A stretch of 64,000 nucleotides of DNA from Massilia aquatica. GTDB taxonomy: Bacteria; Pseudomonadota; Gammaproteobacteria; Burkholderiales; Burkholderiaceae_D. The notes under the pieces are model-generated. The model ran no database searches, was not told where the DNA came from, and saw only the letters and a list, made by a program, of their open reading frames with translations. Position 1 is the first letter of the stretch. The number at the start of each line of letters is the position of its first letter. Location of the stretch: contig NZ_VVIW01000004.1 in the NCBI RefSeq assembly GCF_011682045.1, forward strand, positions 1-64,000, in the 5' to 3' direction. The position numbers and the translations under genes are program-made. This document shows, in pieces, positions 35,084 through 44,321 of this stretch.

Positions 35084-35947
35084 TTACCCTTTTACCGCGC
35101 CGGCGGCGATTCCGCGCACAAACCAGCGCCCTGAAATGAAATAGATCGCCAGCGGCACCAGCGACGTGAGGATGGTGGCGGCCATGTTGACGTTGTACAG
35201 GCGCGTGCCGGTGGTGGTGTTGATCACGTTATTGAGCTGCACCGTCATCGGCGCGTTGTCGCGCCCCGCGAACACCAGTCCCAGGATGTAATCGTTCCAC
35301 ACGCCGGTGACCTGCATGATGGCGGCCACCACGATGATCGGCAGCGACATCGGCAGCATCACCCAGGCGAAGATGCGAAAGAAGCCGCCGCCGTCGATGC
35401 GGGCGGCCTGGAACAGTTCATGCGGCACCGCCGCGTAATAATTCCGGAACAGCAGGGTCATCACCGGCATGGCGAAGATCATGTGCACCAGCACGATGCC
35501 CGGCAGCGAGCCGAATACGCCGAACGCGGCCAGCACCCGCACCAGCGGATAGATCATCACCTGCAGCGGTATGAAGGCGCCGATCATCAGGATCGCAAAC
35601 AGCACCGGGGCGCCGCGCGGCTTCCAGAACGAGAGCGCGTAGCCGTTCAAGGCGCCGAGCAGGATCGGCAGGATGGTGCTGGGCACGGTGATCGCCACCG
35701 AATTCCAGAAGCCGCCGCGGATGCCTTCGCACGAGGCGCCGGTGCAAGCCCCGCTCCAGGCGCTGCGCCATGGCTCGAAGGTGATTTGCAGCGGCAGCGC
35801 GAAGATGTTCCCGAGCCGGATTTCTTCCATCGGCTTGACCGAGGTGACCAGCATCACGTACAGCGGCAGCAGGAAGAACAGCGCCGCGGTGATCAAGAAG
35901 GCGTAGATGCCGATGCGCGCCGGGTTAAAGTGCGAGCGGCGCTTCAT
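35084..35947 (-). CDS. Sugar ABC permease, MalG type
   Basis: This 287-residue membrane protein has six helices and the EAA loop (QAARIDGGGFFRIFAWVMLPMSLPII), typical of CUT1 permeases. It starts MKRRSHFNPARIG at 35947, overlapping the MalF-type stop by 4 nt (ATGA); the longer upstream frame is a shadow of that gene. An insert with two cysteines (GACTGASCEG, about residue 75) sits in the first periplasmic loop. It pairs with the MalF-type subunit to form the channel. Confidence 0.95.
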   Translation of the reverse strand: MKRRSHFNPARIGIYAFLITAALFFLLPLYVMLVTSVKPMEEIRLGNIFALPLQITFEPWRSAWSGACTGASCEGIRGGFWNSVAITVPSTILPILLGALNGYALSFWKPRGAPVLFAILMIGAFIPLQVMIYPLVRVLAAFGVFGSLPGIVLVHMIFAMPVMTLLFRNYYAAVPHELFQAARIDGGGFFRIFAWVMLPMSLPIIVVAAIMQVTGVWNDYILGLVFAGRDNAPMTVQLNNVINTTTGTRLYNVNMAATILTSLVPLAIYFISGRWFVRGIAAGAVKG

Positions 35948-36816
35948 GCGCGCCCCTTGCGGCTGCGCGCGTACGCGTATGGCGCCAGCATGGCCAGCAC
36001 CGGCACCAGCAGCAGCACCGCGCCGGCCGAGGCCAGGGCGATGTTGGCGCGCCCGAACAGGTGGTCCATGATGAACTTGGCCGGCACTTCGCTGGCGGTG
36101 CCGGGACCGCCCTGGGTCATGGCGACGACCGCGTCGAACAGCTTGACCACGGCGGTGGTGAGCAGCAGCAGCACGGTGGCGATGGTCGGCCACAACATCG
36201 GCAGCACGATCGACAGGTACACGCGCCAGGCGGGAATGCCGTCCAGGCGCGCGGCCTTCCAGATTTCGCCGTCGATGCCGCGCAGGCCGGCCAGCATCAT
36301 CGCCATCACCAGACCGGACGCCTGCCACACGGTGGCGATGACGACCGTATACATGACCATGTCCTGGTCGACGATCCAGTCGAACGAAAAACCGGCGAAC
36401 CCGAACTGGTGCGCGGCTTGTTCGATGCCGTTGCCGGGCGTGAGCATCCATTGCCACACCAGGCCCGTGGCGACGAACGACATCGCATACGGATACAGGA
36501 AGATCGTGCGCAGCACCCCTTCGCCGGTCACGTTCTGGTCGATGAACACGGCCAGCAAAAAGCCGATCACCAGGCAGGCGCCGATGAACAGCACGCCGTA
36601 CAGGGCCAGGTTATTGAGCGAGAGCAGCCAGCGTTCGTTCTCGAACAGGCGCGTGTACTGCGCCATGCCGACAAAGGTATCGGACGGGAAGCTGCGCGAG
36701 TTGGTCAGCGAAATGCGCAGCGACCAGAGTACCGTGCCGAGGTAGCCGACGATGACGGTGAGCGCCATCGGCAGCAGTGCGGCAAAGGGTACGGCTTTAC
36801 GCAAAGGGTGACGCAT
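35944..36816 (-). CDS. Sugar ABC permease, MalF type
   Basis: This 290-residue protein has six membrane helices and the CUT1 EAA-loop motif (KAARLDGIPAWRVYLSIVLPMLWPTI). It starts 4 nt after the binding-protein stop and overlaps the MalG-type gene by 4 nt. It begins MRHPLRKAVPFAALLPMAL with basic residues before helix 1. Together with its neighbours it forms a complete CUT1 importer. Confidence 0.95.
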   Translation of the reverse strand: MRHPLRKAVPFAALLPMALTVIVGYLGTVLWSLRISLTNSRSFPSDTFVGMAQYTRLFENERWLLSLNNLALYGVLFIGACLVIGFLLAVFIDQNVTGEGVLRTIFLYPYAMSFVATGLVWQWMLTPGNGIEQAAHQFGFAGFSFDWIVDQDMVMYTVVIATVWQASGLVMAMMLAGLRGIDGEIWKAARLDGIPAWRVYLSIVLPMLWPTIATVLLLLTTAVVKLFDAVVAMTQGGPGTASEVPAKFIMDHLFGRANIALASAGAVLLLVPVLAMLAPYAYARSRKGRA

Positions 36817-36820
36817 GGCG

Positions 36821-38071
36821 TTAGCGCTTCAGGGCGGCAGCGATGTTCTTCTGCGCCTTTTCGACCGGCATGGCGGTGTTCCAGTAGGCGGTCAGCACAT
36901 CGACCAGCGCGCCATTCTGGTCGGGCGTGAGATACACCTCGCCGTTGCCGACGTGGCGCGTGCGGTCTTTCATCACCGTCATGGCGGCCTGGGTGCAGGC
37001 GTCGAGCGTGGAGGCGTCGACGTCGGTGCGCACCGGCAGCGAGCCTTTTACGCGATTGAAGGCGGCCAGGGTGGCGGGTGCGGTCATCACGGAACCGAGC
37101 AGCTTTTGCGCCTTGAGCGTATCGGCGTTGGCGCTCTTGGGGAAGATGAAGGCGTCGCCCTGGATCAGGAACGGGGCCTTGGGGCCGAAGCCGGTGATGC
37201 AGCCGTATTCCTTGCCGGCGGTGAGCCTGGCCGCGTTGAATTCGCCCTTGACCCAATCGCCCATGATCTGCACGCCGGCCTTGTTGTTGACCAATAGCGC
37301 GCTGGCGTCGTTCCAGTTGCGCCCGGGCGAGCCGGGATCGACGTAGGACTTGAGGCGCTTGAACGCGACCAGCACCTGCTTGAACGGTTCGGAGGCAATG
37401 GCACGCGGGTCGCGTTCGCGGAACACGCTCAGGTACAGGTCCTTGCCGCCCACATTGGCCAGCACCGCCATGAAGACGATATTCTCCTGCCACGACTGGC
37501 CGCCGTGCGCGAGCGGTATCAGGCCGGCCGCCTTGAGCTTGTCGAGCGCGGCGAACAGCTCGTCCATGCTGGCCGGCTCCCTGGCGATGCCGGCTTTCGC
37601 AAACGCCGCCTTCGAGTACCAGATCCAGGTCGGCATGTGGACGTTCAGCGGCACCGCGTAGTAGTGGCCCTTGACCTTGATGACATCGCGGATCGGCGCC
37701 GGCAGCGTGCTGTCCCAGCGCTCCCTGGCGGCGATGTCGTCGACGTTATTGAGCATGCCCTGTTCGACGATGTCGAGGAACTGCATGGAGGCGTTGAACT
37801 GGGCGGCGGCGGGCGGATTGCCGCCGACGATGCGGTTGACCGCCACCGCGCGCGCCTGTTCGTTGCCGGCGACGGCGGTATCGACCCACACCCCGCCGGC
37901 GGCGCGATAAGCATCGGCGATGGTCTTGACGGCAGCCGATTCGCCGCCCGAGGTCCACCAGTGAATCACCTCGGCGCGCGGCGCGCCGGCGATCGGTGCC
38001 GCCGCGTGCGCCGTGGCGCAGGCGCCCAGCGCAAGCGCTGCCGCCAACGCCAGCTTGTGTGCTCTGTGCAT
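36821..38071 (-). CDS. Sugar ABC transporter periplasmic binding protein
   Basis: This 416-residue protein has a signal peptide (MHRAHKLALAAALALGACATAHA). It carries features of family-1 sugar-binding proteins: EVIHWWTSGGESAAVKTIADAYRAAGGVW, NGEVYLTPDQNGALVDVLTAYW and a conserved VNNKAGVQIMGDWVKGEF. AAGGAG precedes the ATG. It is the first gene of the importer operon and has its own sigma70 promoter with a LacI operator just downstream of the start point. The ligand is probably a glucoside or oligosaccharide released by the GH3 enzyme; this is inferred from context. Confidence 0.92.
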   Translation of the reverse strand: MHRAHKLALAAALALGACATAHAAAPIAGAPRAEVIHWWTSGGESAAVKTIADAYRAAGGVWVDTAVAGNEQARAVAVNRIVGGNPPAAAQFNASMQFLDIVEQGMLNNVDDIAARERWDSTLPAPIRDVIKVKGHYYAVPLNVHMPTWIWYSKAAFAKAGIAREPASMDELFAALDKLKAAGLIPLAHGGQSWQENIVFMAVLANVGGKDLYLSVFRERDPRAIASEPFKQVLVAFKRLKSYVDPGSPGRNWNDASALLVNNKAGVQIMGDWVKGEFNAARLTAGKEYGCITGFGPKAPFLIQGDAFIFPKSANADTLKAQKLLGSVMTAPATLAAFNRVKGSLPVRTDVDASTLDACTQAAMTVMKDRTRHVGNGEVYLTPDQNGALVDVLTAYWNTAMPVEKAQKNIAAALKR

Positions 38072-38120
38072 CCTGTCTCCTTGTGTGCGGATCTGTGTCC
38101 GCTGGCCGGGATAACGTTAA

Positions 38121-38137
38121 ATTGGAAACGTTACCAT
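38121..38137. promoter_or_regulatory. LacI-family operator in front of the sugar ABC operon
   Basis: ATTGGAAACGTTACCAT has a CG centre and near-symmetric arms (TGGAAAC/GTTACCA), like the site at 32700-32715. It starts about 12 bp beyond the -10 at 38150-38155, the same geometry as at the GH3 promoter. Additional AACGTT half-sites occur at 38113 and 38247. Confidence 0.75.
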
Positions 38138-38149
38138 CTCAGGCACACG

Positions 38150-38179
38150 AATATAACACCCATCGATTTTCAGTGTCAA
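38150..38179 (-). promoter_or_regulatory. Sigma70 promoter of the sugar ABC operon
   Basis: On the - strand consensus TTGACA (38179-38174) is followed after 18 bp by TATATT (38155-38150). The expected start point near 38143 places the LacI operator at about +6 to +22. Confidence 0.75.
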
Positions 38180-38283
38180 CGAAATAACATCGTGCCGGAA
38201 AACCGAGGGGAGCGGAGGAAAAACACGCTGATACGCCGATGCATTGTTAACGTTTTGCAACAGTTAAATGCGTCGGCGGTGCT

Positions 38284-38775
38284 TTAGCGGAAGGTCGGAC
38301 CGGCCGAATGGATGATGTCGCGCCAGGACGACGGCGCTGCCGGCGGCGCGCCAGGCACCATCAGGGGCACGGCGACCATGTCGGCGTCGGCATCGCGCAG
38401 GGCTGACGGCAGCGAGGGCGCGGCCACCTGCACGAGCGGCTCTGGCGAAGGGGCGGCAGTGGCGGCGGGTGCGGGTGCGGGTGCGGGTGCAGCAGCAGGT
38501 GCGCGCGCTACCGGCGCGGCAGGCGCGGGGACTGGCGGCGCTGGCGGCGCTGGGGGCACCGGGGTGGCGGGCAGGTTGGCATAGGCGGCGTCGCTGACCC
38601 CGGAGCGCACCATGCCGCGCCGGTACGGGGTCGTGAGGACGCGCCCGGTCACGTCGAGCGGCACGCCGCCCGAGGCCAGGTAAATTGCCGCTTGGTGTAC
38701 CGATACGGTGTCCTTGAGAAGGATTGCCTTCTCCACCGTCGCGGCCATTGCATGATTCTTGCGTCGCTCTTCCAT
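38284..38775 (-). CDS. Hypothetical protein with Ala-Pro-rich region, 163 aa
   Basis: A strong RBS (AAGGGAG) precedes the ATG at 38775. The N-terminal part, MEERRKNHAMAATVEKAILLKDTVSVHQAAIYLASGGVPLDVTGRVLTTPYRRG, looks folded. The middle (about residues 70-115) is nearly all Ala and Pro and is encoded in part by a GGGTGC tandem repeat (four units, 38467-38490). The end reads SSWRDIIHSAGPTFR. There is no signal peptide. I recognise no family. Confidence 0.6.
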   Translation of the reverse strand: MEERRKNHAMAATVEKAILLKDTVSVHQAAIYLASGGVPLDVTGRVLTTPYRRGMVRSGVSDAAYANLPATPVPPAPPAPPVPAPAAPVARAPAAAPAPAPAPAATAAPSPEPLVQVAAPSLPSALRDADADMVAVPLMVPGAPPAAPSSWRDIIHSAGPTFR

Positions 38776-38867
38776 TGCTGCTCCCTTTCGGCAACAATAT
38801 ACAGCCCGATGGAATTCAACGCAATCCTTGCCGCCGACTTCCCGGGGTCAGCTCGTCCGGCGCCGTC

Positions 38868-39491
38868 CTAGGCGCTTGACTTGGCGATCCACTGGCGCAC
38901 GCTGTCGCGCTGCCACTGCGCCGCGCACCAGGCTGTGAGCCGTTCCGGCACCGGGTCGCCGTTCAGAATCAGGCGGTTGAGCATCAGCGCCAGTTCGGTA
39001 TCGGCGATGCTCCATTGCCCAAACAGATGCTCGCCCGTGACCAGCCGCTCGGCAATGGCGATCAGGCGCTCGGCCGCGGCCTGCCCGGCCGCTGTGAGTG
39101 GCGTGACCACCGGCGCATAAAACACCACCTCGGTCGAGCGCTCGGCGCGCAGGGCCATCAGGTCGCTGCGCAGCCAGGCCATGACCTGGCGCGCACGCGC
39201 GCGCTGCTCCAACCCGGCCGGCAGCACGGCCGCGTAGGCCGGCGGCGGAAAGGCTTCTTCCAGGTATTCGACGATGGCGCTCGATTCGGCCAGTGCCAGG
39301 TCGCCCTGCACCAGCAGCGGCACGCGGCCCAGCGGGCCCAGGTCGCGAAACGGGACCTGCTTCTGCTCGCCCTTGTCCAGATCGACCGTGTGCAGCGTGA
39401 ACGGCAGCTTTTTCTCGGTCAGGGCCTGGAACGCCGACAGCGCCCACGGGCTGGTAAAACGGCGGTCGACGTACAGGGTCAGTTCTTGCAT
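38868..39491 (-). CDS. yfcF: Glutathione S-transferase, YfcF type
   Basis: This 207-residue protein has an N-terminal thioredoxin-like domain (MQELTLYVDRRFTSPWALSAFQALTEKKLPF, cis-Pro in GRVPLLVQ, and ESSAIVEYLEEAF). The helical C-terminal domain includes ARARQVMAWLRSDLMALRAERSTEVVF and HLFGQWSIADTELALMLNRLILNGDPVPERL. These segments follow E. coli YfcF closely, a GST involved in organic peroxide defence. GGAG lies 5 nt before the ATG. Monocistronic. Confidence 0.9.
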   Translation of the reverse strand: MQELTLYVDRRFTSPWALSAFQALTEKKLPFTLHTVDLDKGEQKQVPFRDLGPLGRVPLLVQGDLALAESSAIVEYLEEAFPPPAYAAVLPAGLEQRARARQVMAWLRSDLMALRAERSTEVVFYAPVVTPLTAAGQAAAERLIAIAERLVTGEHLFGQWSIADTELALMLNRLILNGDPVPERLTAWCAAQWQRDSVRQWIAKSSA

Positions 39492-39566
39492 GGTGGCTCC
39501 GGGCAGTGAGGGTGGAAAGTCAGCCGTTCATCTTATAGCAGAACTTGCAACGTTGCCGGCGCCCCA

Positions 39567-40439
39567 TCAGAAGTGGTAGGCCACCCGTATCATCGGGGTC
39601 TTGGCACGGTAGCCTTTGCCGCCCGTGGTGGCCGAGGTATTGCCGAATTTGTTGTTCCAGTACTGGTATTCGAGGCCGACGCGGAAGGTGCGCTTCTTGT
39701 AGCCCATGGCGGCGCCGGCGTCGAACATGAGCTGCATGTCGATGTTGGTTTCGGCCCCGGTGTCAGCCCCGGTTTCGCTCTTGCCCTTGGAGGCGATGAA
39801 GTTGGCGTAGCCTTCGACGGCCCACAGCGTGCCGACCGGAATGCCCCAGCTGGCGGTGAGCATCGGATGCAGGTCGTAGGTGTAGCGCCCGCGCACCTGC
39901 GAGACCGGCGGAAAGGCGCCGCTCGGGGCGTTGCTCTCGCGTAGCAGCAACAGGCTGGTCGACAGGAAACCGGGCACGTCCCACATCAAGGTCGGGCCGG
40001 CCACCAGCATCTGCTTGCGCGAGTTGTAGCCGACATCGTTCTTGGTGTTCCAGTCGAAGCCGACGGTGGCGCCAAGCCCGCTGACCGGGCCGAACTTGAT
40101 GGGGGCGCCGCGCAGCTTGCCGATATCGAGCGTGTGGCGGTACACCACGTAGGCTTCCTGGGCGCCGTCGGTCTGGTTGAGCGAGGCCGGGTCCTTGCTG
40201 TCGGAGACCAGCATGTCGAGATTGAAGAAGTTGCTGCCGTACTGGTAGCCGCTGGCGTGGGTCAGCGCGAACACGTGCTTGCCGATGTTCTCGCTGTTGA
40301 ACGGTTCGCGGAAGCGCTCGCCGGTGCGCCAGCTGATCGCGGTGTCGCTCCAGTCGGCCGCCTGGGCGATGCCGCCGGCCAGGCTGGCCGCCGCGAGCAA
40401 GCAGGCCGCAGGCAGGCGGCGCAGGTTAGTGTCAGTCAT
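39567..40439 (-). CDS. Tsx-like outer-membrane channel protein
   Basis: This 290-residue protein has a signal peptide (MTDTNLRRLPAACLLAAASLAGGIAQA) and begins its mature part ADWSDTAISWRTGERFREPF. It ends in alternating beta-strand segments, and the final RVAYHF has the C-terminal phenylalanine recognised by the BAM complex. The pattern resembles nucleoside-specific channel-forming Tsx proteins. The start at 40439 is preferred over ATGs at 40445 and 40493 because GGGGA then lies 6 nt upstream. A purine permease gene 2.2 kb away is consistent with nucleobase or nucleoside uptake, but this is only context. Confidence 0.8.
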   Translation of the reverse strand: MTDTNLRRLPAACLLAAASLAGGIAQAADWSDTAISWRTGERFREPFNSENIGKHVFALTHASGYQYGSNFFNLDMLVSDSKDPASLNQTDGAQEAYVVYRHTLDIGKLRGAPIKFGPVSGLGATVGFDWNTKNDVGYNSRKQMLVAGPTLMWDVPGFLSTSLLLLRESNAPSGAFPPVSQVRGRYTYDLHPMLTASWGIPVGTLWAVEGYANFIASKGKSETGADTGAETNIDMQLMFDAGAAMGYKKRTFRVGLEYQYWNNKFGNTSATTGGKGYRAKTPMIRVAYHF

Positions 40440-40489
40440 GGTCATTCCCCGGTTGAAGTCAAAGGTTGAAGTCGAAAAGCGTGCGCCGT

Positions 40490-42541
40490 TCAAAACTCTT
40501 CCCAGTCGTCGCCGGCGGGGGCGGACTTGGCTGGCGCCTTGGCGGCCGGCCTGGCGGGCGCTGCGGTCGCGGGCCGGGCCAGCGGTTTGGCGGCGGGCCT
40601 GGCAGCGGCACGCGGCGCGAGACGGGCCGCGTGAGCGGGCCGCACCAGCGCGGCCCGGGCCGGTGGCGCCACGCTCTCGTCGAGCTTGAACACGCTGACC
40701 ACCTCGGCAAGCGTGGCCGCCTGGTCCTGCAGCGACTTGGCGGCGGCCGCCGCTTCTTCCACCAGCGCGGCGTTCTGCTGGGTGGCGTCGTCCATGGCGC
40801 TGATCGAATGGTTGATCTGGCCGATGCCCTGGCTCTGCTCGAAGCTGGCGGCGGCGATTTCGCTCATCAGGTCGGCCACCTGCTGCACCGAGGTGACGAT
40901 CTGGTGCATGGTGACGCCGGCTTCGTCCACCAGCTTGCTGCCGGCATCGACCTTGAGCACCGAATCGTCGATCAGGGTCTTGATTTCCTTGGCGGCGGCG
41001 GCCGAGCGCTGGGCCAGGTTGCGCACTTCGGAGGCGACCACGGCAAAGCCACGGCCCTGCTCGCCAGCGCGCGCCGCTTCCACGGCGGCGTTCAGCGCCA
41101 GGATGTTGGTCTGGAAAGCGATGCCGTCGATGACGCCGATAATGTCGACGATCTTGCGCGAACTGTCGGTAATCGACCCCATCGTGCTGACCACCTGCCC
41201 CACCACCTGGCCGCCCTTGACGGCGTGCGAAGAGGCCGACACGACCAGCTGGTTGGCCTGGCTGGCGTTCTCGGCATTCTGCTTCACGGTCGAGGTCATC
41301 TGCTCCATGGCGGCGGCGGTTTCTTCCAGGCTGGACGCCTGCGCTTCGGTGCGGCCCGACAAATCCATATTCCCGGCCGCGATTTCGCTCGAGGCGGCGG
41401 CGATGGTTTCGGTGCTGCCGCGCACCTGGCTGATGGTCAGGTTGAGCGAGGACACGAAGCGGTTGAAGGCCTCGGCCAGTTCGCCCACTTCGTCGCCGCT
41501 CTCGACCGGCATACGCCGACTCAGGTCGCCATTGCCGCCGGCGATATCGCTCAGCATCGCGGCGGCGCGTGCCACCGGGCCGGCGATCGCGCGGCTGATC
41601 AGGAAGATGCCGAACAGGCCGATGCCGCCGCCGACCAGGGCCGCCACCAGGGCCGAGACGGTGGCGTCGCGCGCGACGTTGCCCAGCACTTCGGCTTCCG
41701 GCACTTCGGCCACCACATACATGTTCAGTTCCGGCACATACGACGAGGCCAGGATGCGCGCACCGTTAGCGCCGGTACCGGCGGCGTAGGTGAACTTGGC
41801 GCCGCCCAGCAGGGTCTTGCCCAGTTCATCGCTGTAGCCGGGCAAGTCCTTGAGGAAGTGCTTGCCGTCGGCCAGGGCGGCGTCGCGGTGCACCAGCACG
41901 GTGCCGTTGGCGGCCACCAGCGACACGAAACCGGTCTGGCCGACCTTGTAGGCGCGAATCGTGTCGGCCAGTGCCGCCACCGACAGGCCGACCCCGGCCA
42001 CGCCCAGCTTGCCCGGTCCGGCTTCGGCGCGCACGTTGATGAACAACATGATGTCGGACGCGCCTTCCTTGTTCAGCACCAGGGAATAGGGCTTGCCTTC
42101 GGCCAGGAAGCTGTGGAACCACTGGTCGTTGCCGCCCTCCTTGTCCACGGTGCGGGTCAGGCCCTGCTCGCTCATGTACTTGCCGGTCGCCTTCGAGACC
42201 CAGAACACGGTGACCGCCTTGTTCTTGGCCTTGACGCTCCCGGCGTAGGCCTTCCAGGCATCGATGCCGGTGTCGGGCAAGCCCTCGCCTTCCCAGGCGT
42301 GGATGTAGGTGTTGTTGGCCAGCGCCAGCGAGGCGCCCAGCGGCACCGCAATCTGGCGCAGCACGTCGTTGCGGATCTCGCCCACCACCGACGGCAGTTC
42401 CTGCTCGACGACCCGCTCGCGGATCCCGCGGCTGGTCATGGTGATGCTCAGGGTGGAGGAAATGACAACGAACAATAGCAGGCAGGCTGCCATGCTCAGC
42501 ATGAGTTTCTTTTGGATCGAGAGATGGCGCAGCAAAGTCAA
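40490..42541 (-). CDS. Methyl-accepting chemotaxis protein with CheR-binding tail
   Basis: This 683-residue transducer has a cytoplasmic N terminus, TM1 (about residues 14-35) and a periplasmic dCache-like sensor (about 38-300, with [13 protein letters not shown] and [17 protein letters not shown]). TM2 is near 305-330, followed by HAMP ([27 protein letters not shown]) and the signalling domain with hairpin tip [42 protein letters not shown]. An Ala/Pro/Arg linker ends in DDWEEF, fitting the xWxxF tail that docks CheR/CheB. The TTG at 42541 is favoured because AAAGGA lies 7 nt upstream; a GTG at 42571 is the alternative. The ligand is unknown. Confidence 0.92.
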   Translation of the reverse strand: MTLLRHLSIQKKLMLSMAACLLLFVVISSTLSITMTSRGIRERVVEQELPSVVGEIRNDVLRQIAVPLGASLALANNTYIHAWEGEGLPDTGIDAWKAYAGSVKAKNKAVTVFWVSKATGKYMSEQGLTRTVDKEGGNDQWFHSFLAEGKPYSLVLNKEGASDIMLFINVRAEAGPGKLGVAGVGLSVAALADTIRAYKVGQTGFVSLVAANGTVLVHRDAALADGKHFLKDLPGYSDELGKTLLGGAKFTYAAGTGANGARILASSYVPELNMYVVAEVPEAEVLGNVARDATVSALVAALVGGGIGLFGIFLISRAIAGPVARAAAMLSDIAGGNGDLSRRMPVESGDEVGELAEAFNRFVSSLNLTISQVRGSTETIAAASSEIAAGNMDLSGRTEAQASSLEETAAAMEQMTSTVKQNAENASQANQLVVSASSHAVKGGQVVGQVVSTMGSITDSSRKIVDIIGVIDGIAFQTNILALNAAVEAARAGEQGRGFAVVASEVRNLAQRSAAAAKEIKTLIDDSVLKVDAGSKLVDEAGVTMHQIVTSVQQVADLMSEIAAASFEQSQGIGQINHSISAMDDATQQNAALVEEAAAAAKSLQDQAATLAEVVSVFKLDESVAPPARAALVRPAHAARLAPRAAARPAAKPLARPATAAPARPAAKAPAKSAPAGDDWEEF

Positions 42542-42702
42542 GGCAGTGTCCTTTCGGTGACAGGGAGTCACAACACAAGAACATAGTCCTGTCTGGCTTG
42601 AGCCAGGTCAAGACGAAATGCAATCCGGCGTGCTATCGCCCTCCGGAAGTGTTGCGTGCCTGTCGCAAGCTGGACAAACACGCAAGGTTTCACGTGCCCG
42701 CC

Positions 42703-44004
42703 TCAGCCTGCGCCGAGGTAAATAAATTTAAACAAGAACAATGCCGCGATCACCCACACGGCTGCCTTGACGTCGCGCGCGCGCCCGGTCAGCAGCTTGA
42801 GCACGGCGTAGGAAATAAAACCGAAGGCCACGCCGGTAGCGATCGAATAGGTAAACGGCATGGCCAGCGCGGTGATCGCGGCCGGAATGCTTTCGGTGGT
42901 GTCGTTCCAGTCGATCTCGCCCAGTTCGCGCAGCATCAGGCAGGCCACGTACAGCAGCGCCGGGGCGGTGGCGTAGGCCGGCACTACCGCCGCCAGCGGC
43001 GACAGGAACAGGCAGCCGAGGAACAGAAGCGCGACCGCCACCGCGGTCAGGCCGGTGCGCCCGCCGGCCTGGACCCCGGCCGCGCTTTCGATGTAGGCCG
43101 TGGTGCTCGAGGTGCCCAGGGCGGCGCCGGCCACGATGGCGCAGCTGTCGGCCATCAGGGCCTTGTTCATGCGCGCCATCTTGCCGTCGACCAGCAGGCC
43201 GGCGCGGCTGGCCACGCCCATCAGGGTGCCGGTGGCGTCGAACAGTTCGACCAGGAAGAACACCAGCACCACGTTCAAGATCCCGACCGAGAGCGCCCCC
43301 ATGATGTCGAGCTTGAACAGGGTGGGCGCCAGCGACGGCGGGGCCGACAGCAGGCCGCCGAACTTGTTGCCGGCGAAGAAAAAGCTGAGCACGGTGACCA
43401 GCATGATGCCGATCAGGATCGCGCCTTTGACCTTGAGTTTGTCGAGCGCGACGATGGCGAAAAAGCCGATGATCGCCAGCAGGGCCGGCGCCGAATGCAA
43501 GTCGCCCATGGTGACCATGGTGTCCTTGTTGGCCACCACGATGCCGGCATTGTGCAGCGCGATCAGGCCGAGGAACAGGCCGATCCCGACCGCGATGGCG
43601 ATCCGGATCGAGGCGGGAATGCCGTTGATGATCATTTCGCGCAGGCGAAACAGGCTCACCAGCAAGAACAGGCAGCCGGAAATGAAGACCGCGCCCAGCG
43701 CCACCTCCCACGACAAGCCCATCTGCTTGACCACGATGAAGGCGAAATAGGCGTTCAAGCCCATCCCCGGCGCCAGCGCGATCGGATAGTTGGCGTACAG
43801 GCCCATGATCAGGCTGCCGATGGCGGCGGCCAGGCAGGTGGCCACGAACACGGCGTCGGTGGGCATGCCGGCGCTGCCGAGGATCGAGGGGTTGACGAAG
43901 ATGATGTAGGCCATCGTCAGGAAGGTGGTCAGCCCGGCCAGCAGCTCGGTGCGGACGTCGGTTCCGTGCTCCTTGAGTTTGAAATGGTTTTCAAGAAAGG
44001 ACAA
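42703..44004 (-). CDS. AzgA/PbuG-type purine permease
   Basis: This 433-residue NCS2-related permease has about 13 helices and AzgA-family motifs: ELLAGLTTFLTMAYIIFVNPSIL, ALAPGMGLNAYFAF, LVELFDATGTLMGVASRAGLL and GTSSTTAYIESAAGVQAGGRTGLTAV. It transports adenine, guanine or hypoxanthine. The start is placed at TTG 44004 (then SFLENHFKLKEHGTDVRTE) because AGGAG lies 6 nt upstream and family members begin at this point; the ATG at 44028 has no RBS. A perfect 7-3-7 palindrome lies 96 bp upstream. Confidence 0.9.
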   Translation of the reverse strand: MSFLENHFKLKEHGTDVRTELLAGLTTFLTMAYIIFVNPSILGSAGMPTDAVFVATCLAAAIGSLIMGLYANYPIALAPGMGLNAYFAFIVVKQMGLSWEVALGAVFISGCLFLLVSLFRLREMIINGIPASIRIAIAVGIGLFLGLIALHNAGIVVANKDTMVTMGDLHSAPALLAIIGFFAIVALDKLKVKGAILIGIMLVTVLSFFFAGNKFGGLLSAPPSLAPTLFKLDIMGALSVGILNVVLVFFLVELFDATGTLMGVASRAGLLVDGKMARMNKALMADSCAIVAGAALGTSSTTAYIESAAGVQAGGRTGLTAVAVALLFLGCLFLSPLAAVVPAYATAPALLYVACLMLRELGEIDWNDTTESIPAAITALAMPFTYSIATGVAFGFISYAVLKLLTGRARDVKAAVWVIAALFLFKFIYLGAG

Positions 44005-44321
44005 GATGGTCTCCTGGTGTAGTTGCATGAGAATAGTACAGCCGCTTGGTACAGTCGGTTTACTGCCGGGGGCCGTATCGTACCCGCTCGCCGCCATTCG
44101 CATGCAAAGTGCATGCCAAGCGCCGCCTTGTGCTGGGAGCTGACGCAAATACAACAGTTCAATTGTTGCATCAGCGCAAATTTGCCTTAAACTAAGGCGC
44201 CCTTGCCAAGAACGCTATTAATTTGCGCAACGTTGGGCGCGCGACCATGATGCTGCGCGGCCGTATCCGGAGTCCCCCTCAGCAGTTTGCCCCTTACAGA
44301 ACAGAAGGAAAAGGATTACGC
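44005..44321. other. 317-bp divergent intergenic region
   Basis: No gene is seen here. It holds the promoters of the purine permease (left) and the amino-acid binding protein (right), a perfect palindrome at 44100-44116, an imperfect CAACA-N7-TGTTG repeat (44152-44168) and the self-complementary GCAAATTTGC (44176-44185). Confidence 0.6.
44100..44116. promoter_or_regulatory. Perfect palindrome GCATGCA-AAG-TGCATGC, possible operator
   Basis: Seven-base arms are exact complements around AAG. It lies 96 bp upstream of the purine permease start, where a dimeric regulator could act. Confidence 0.45.
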
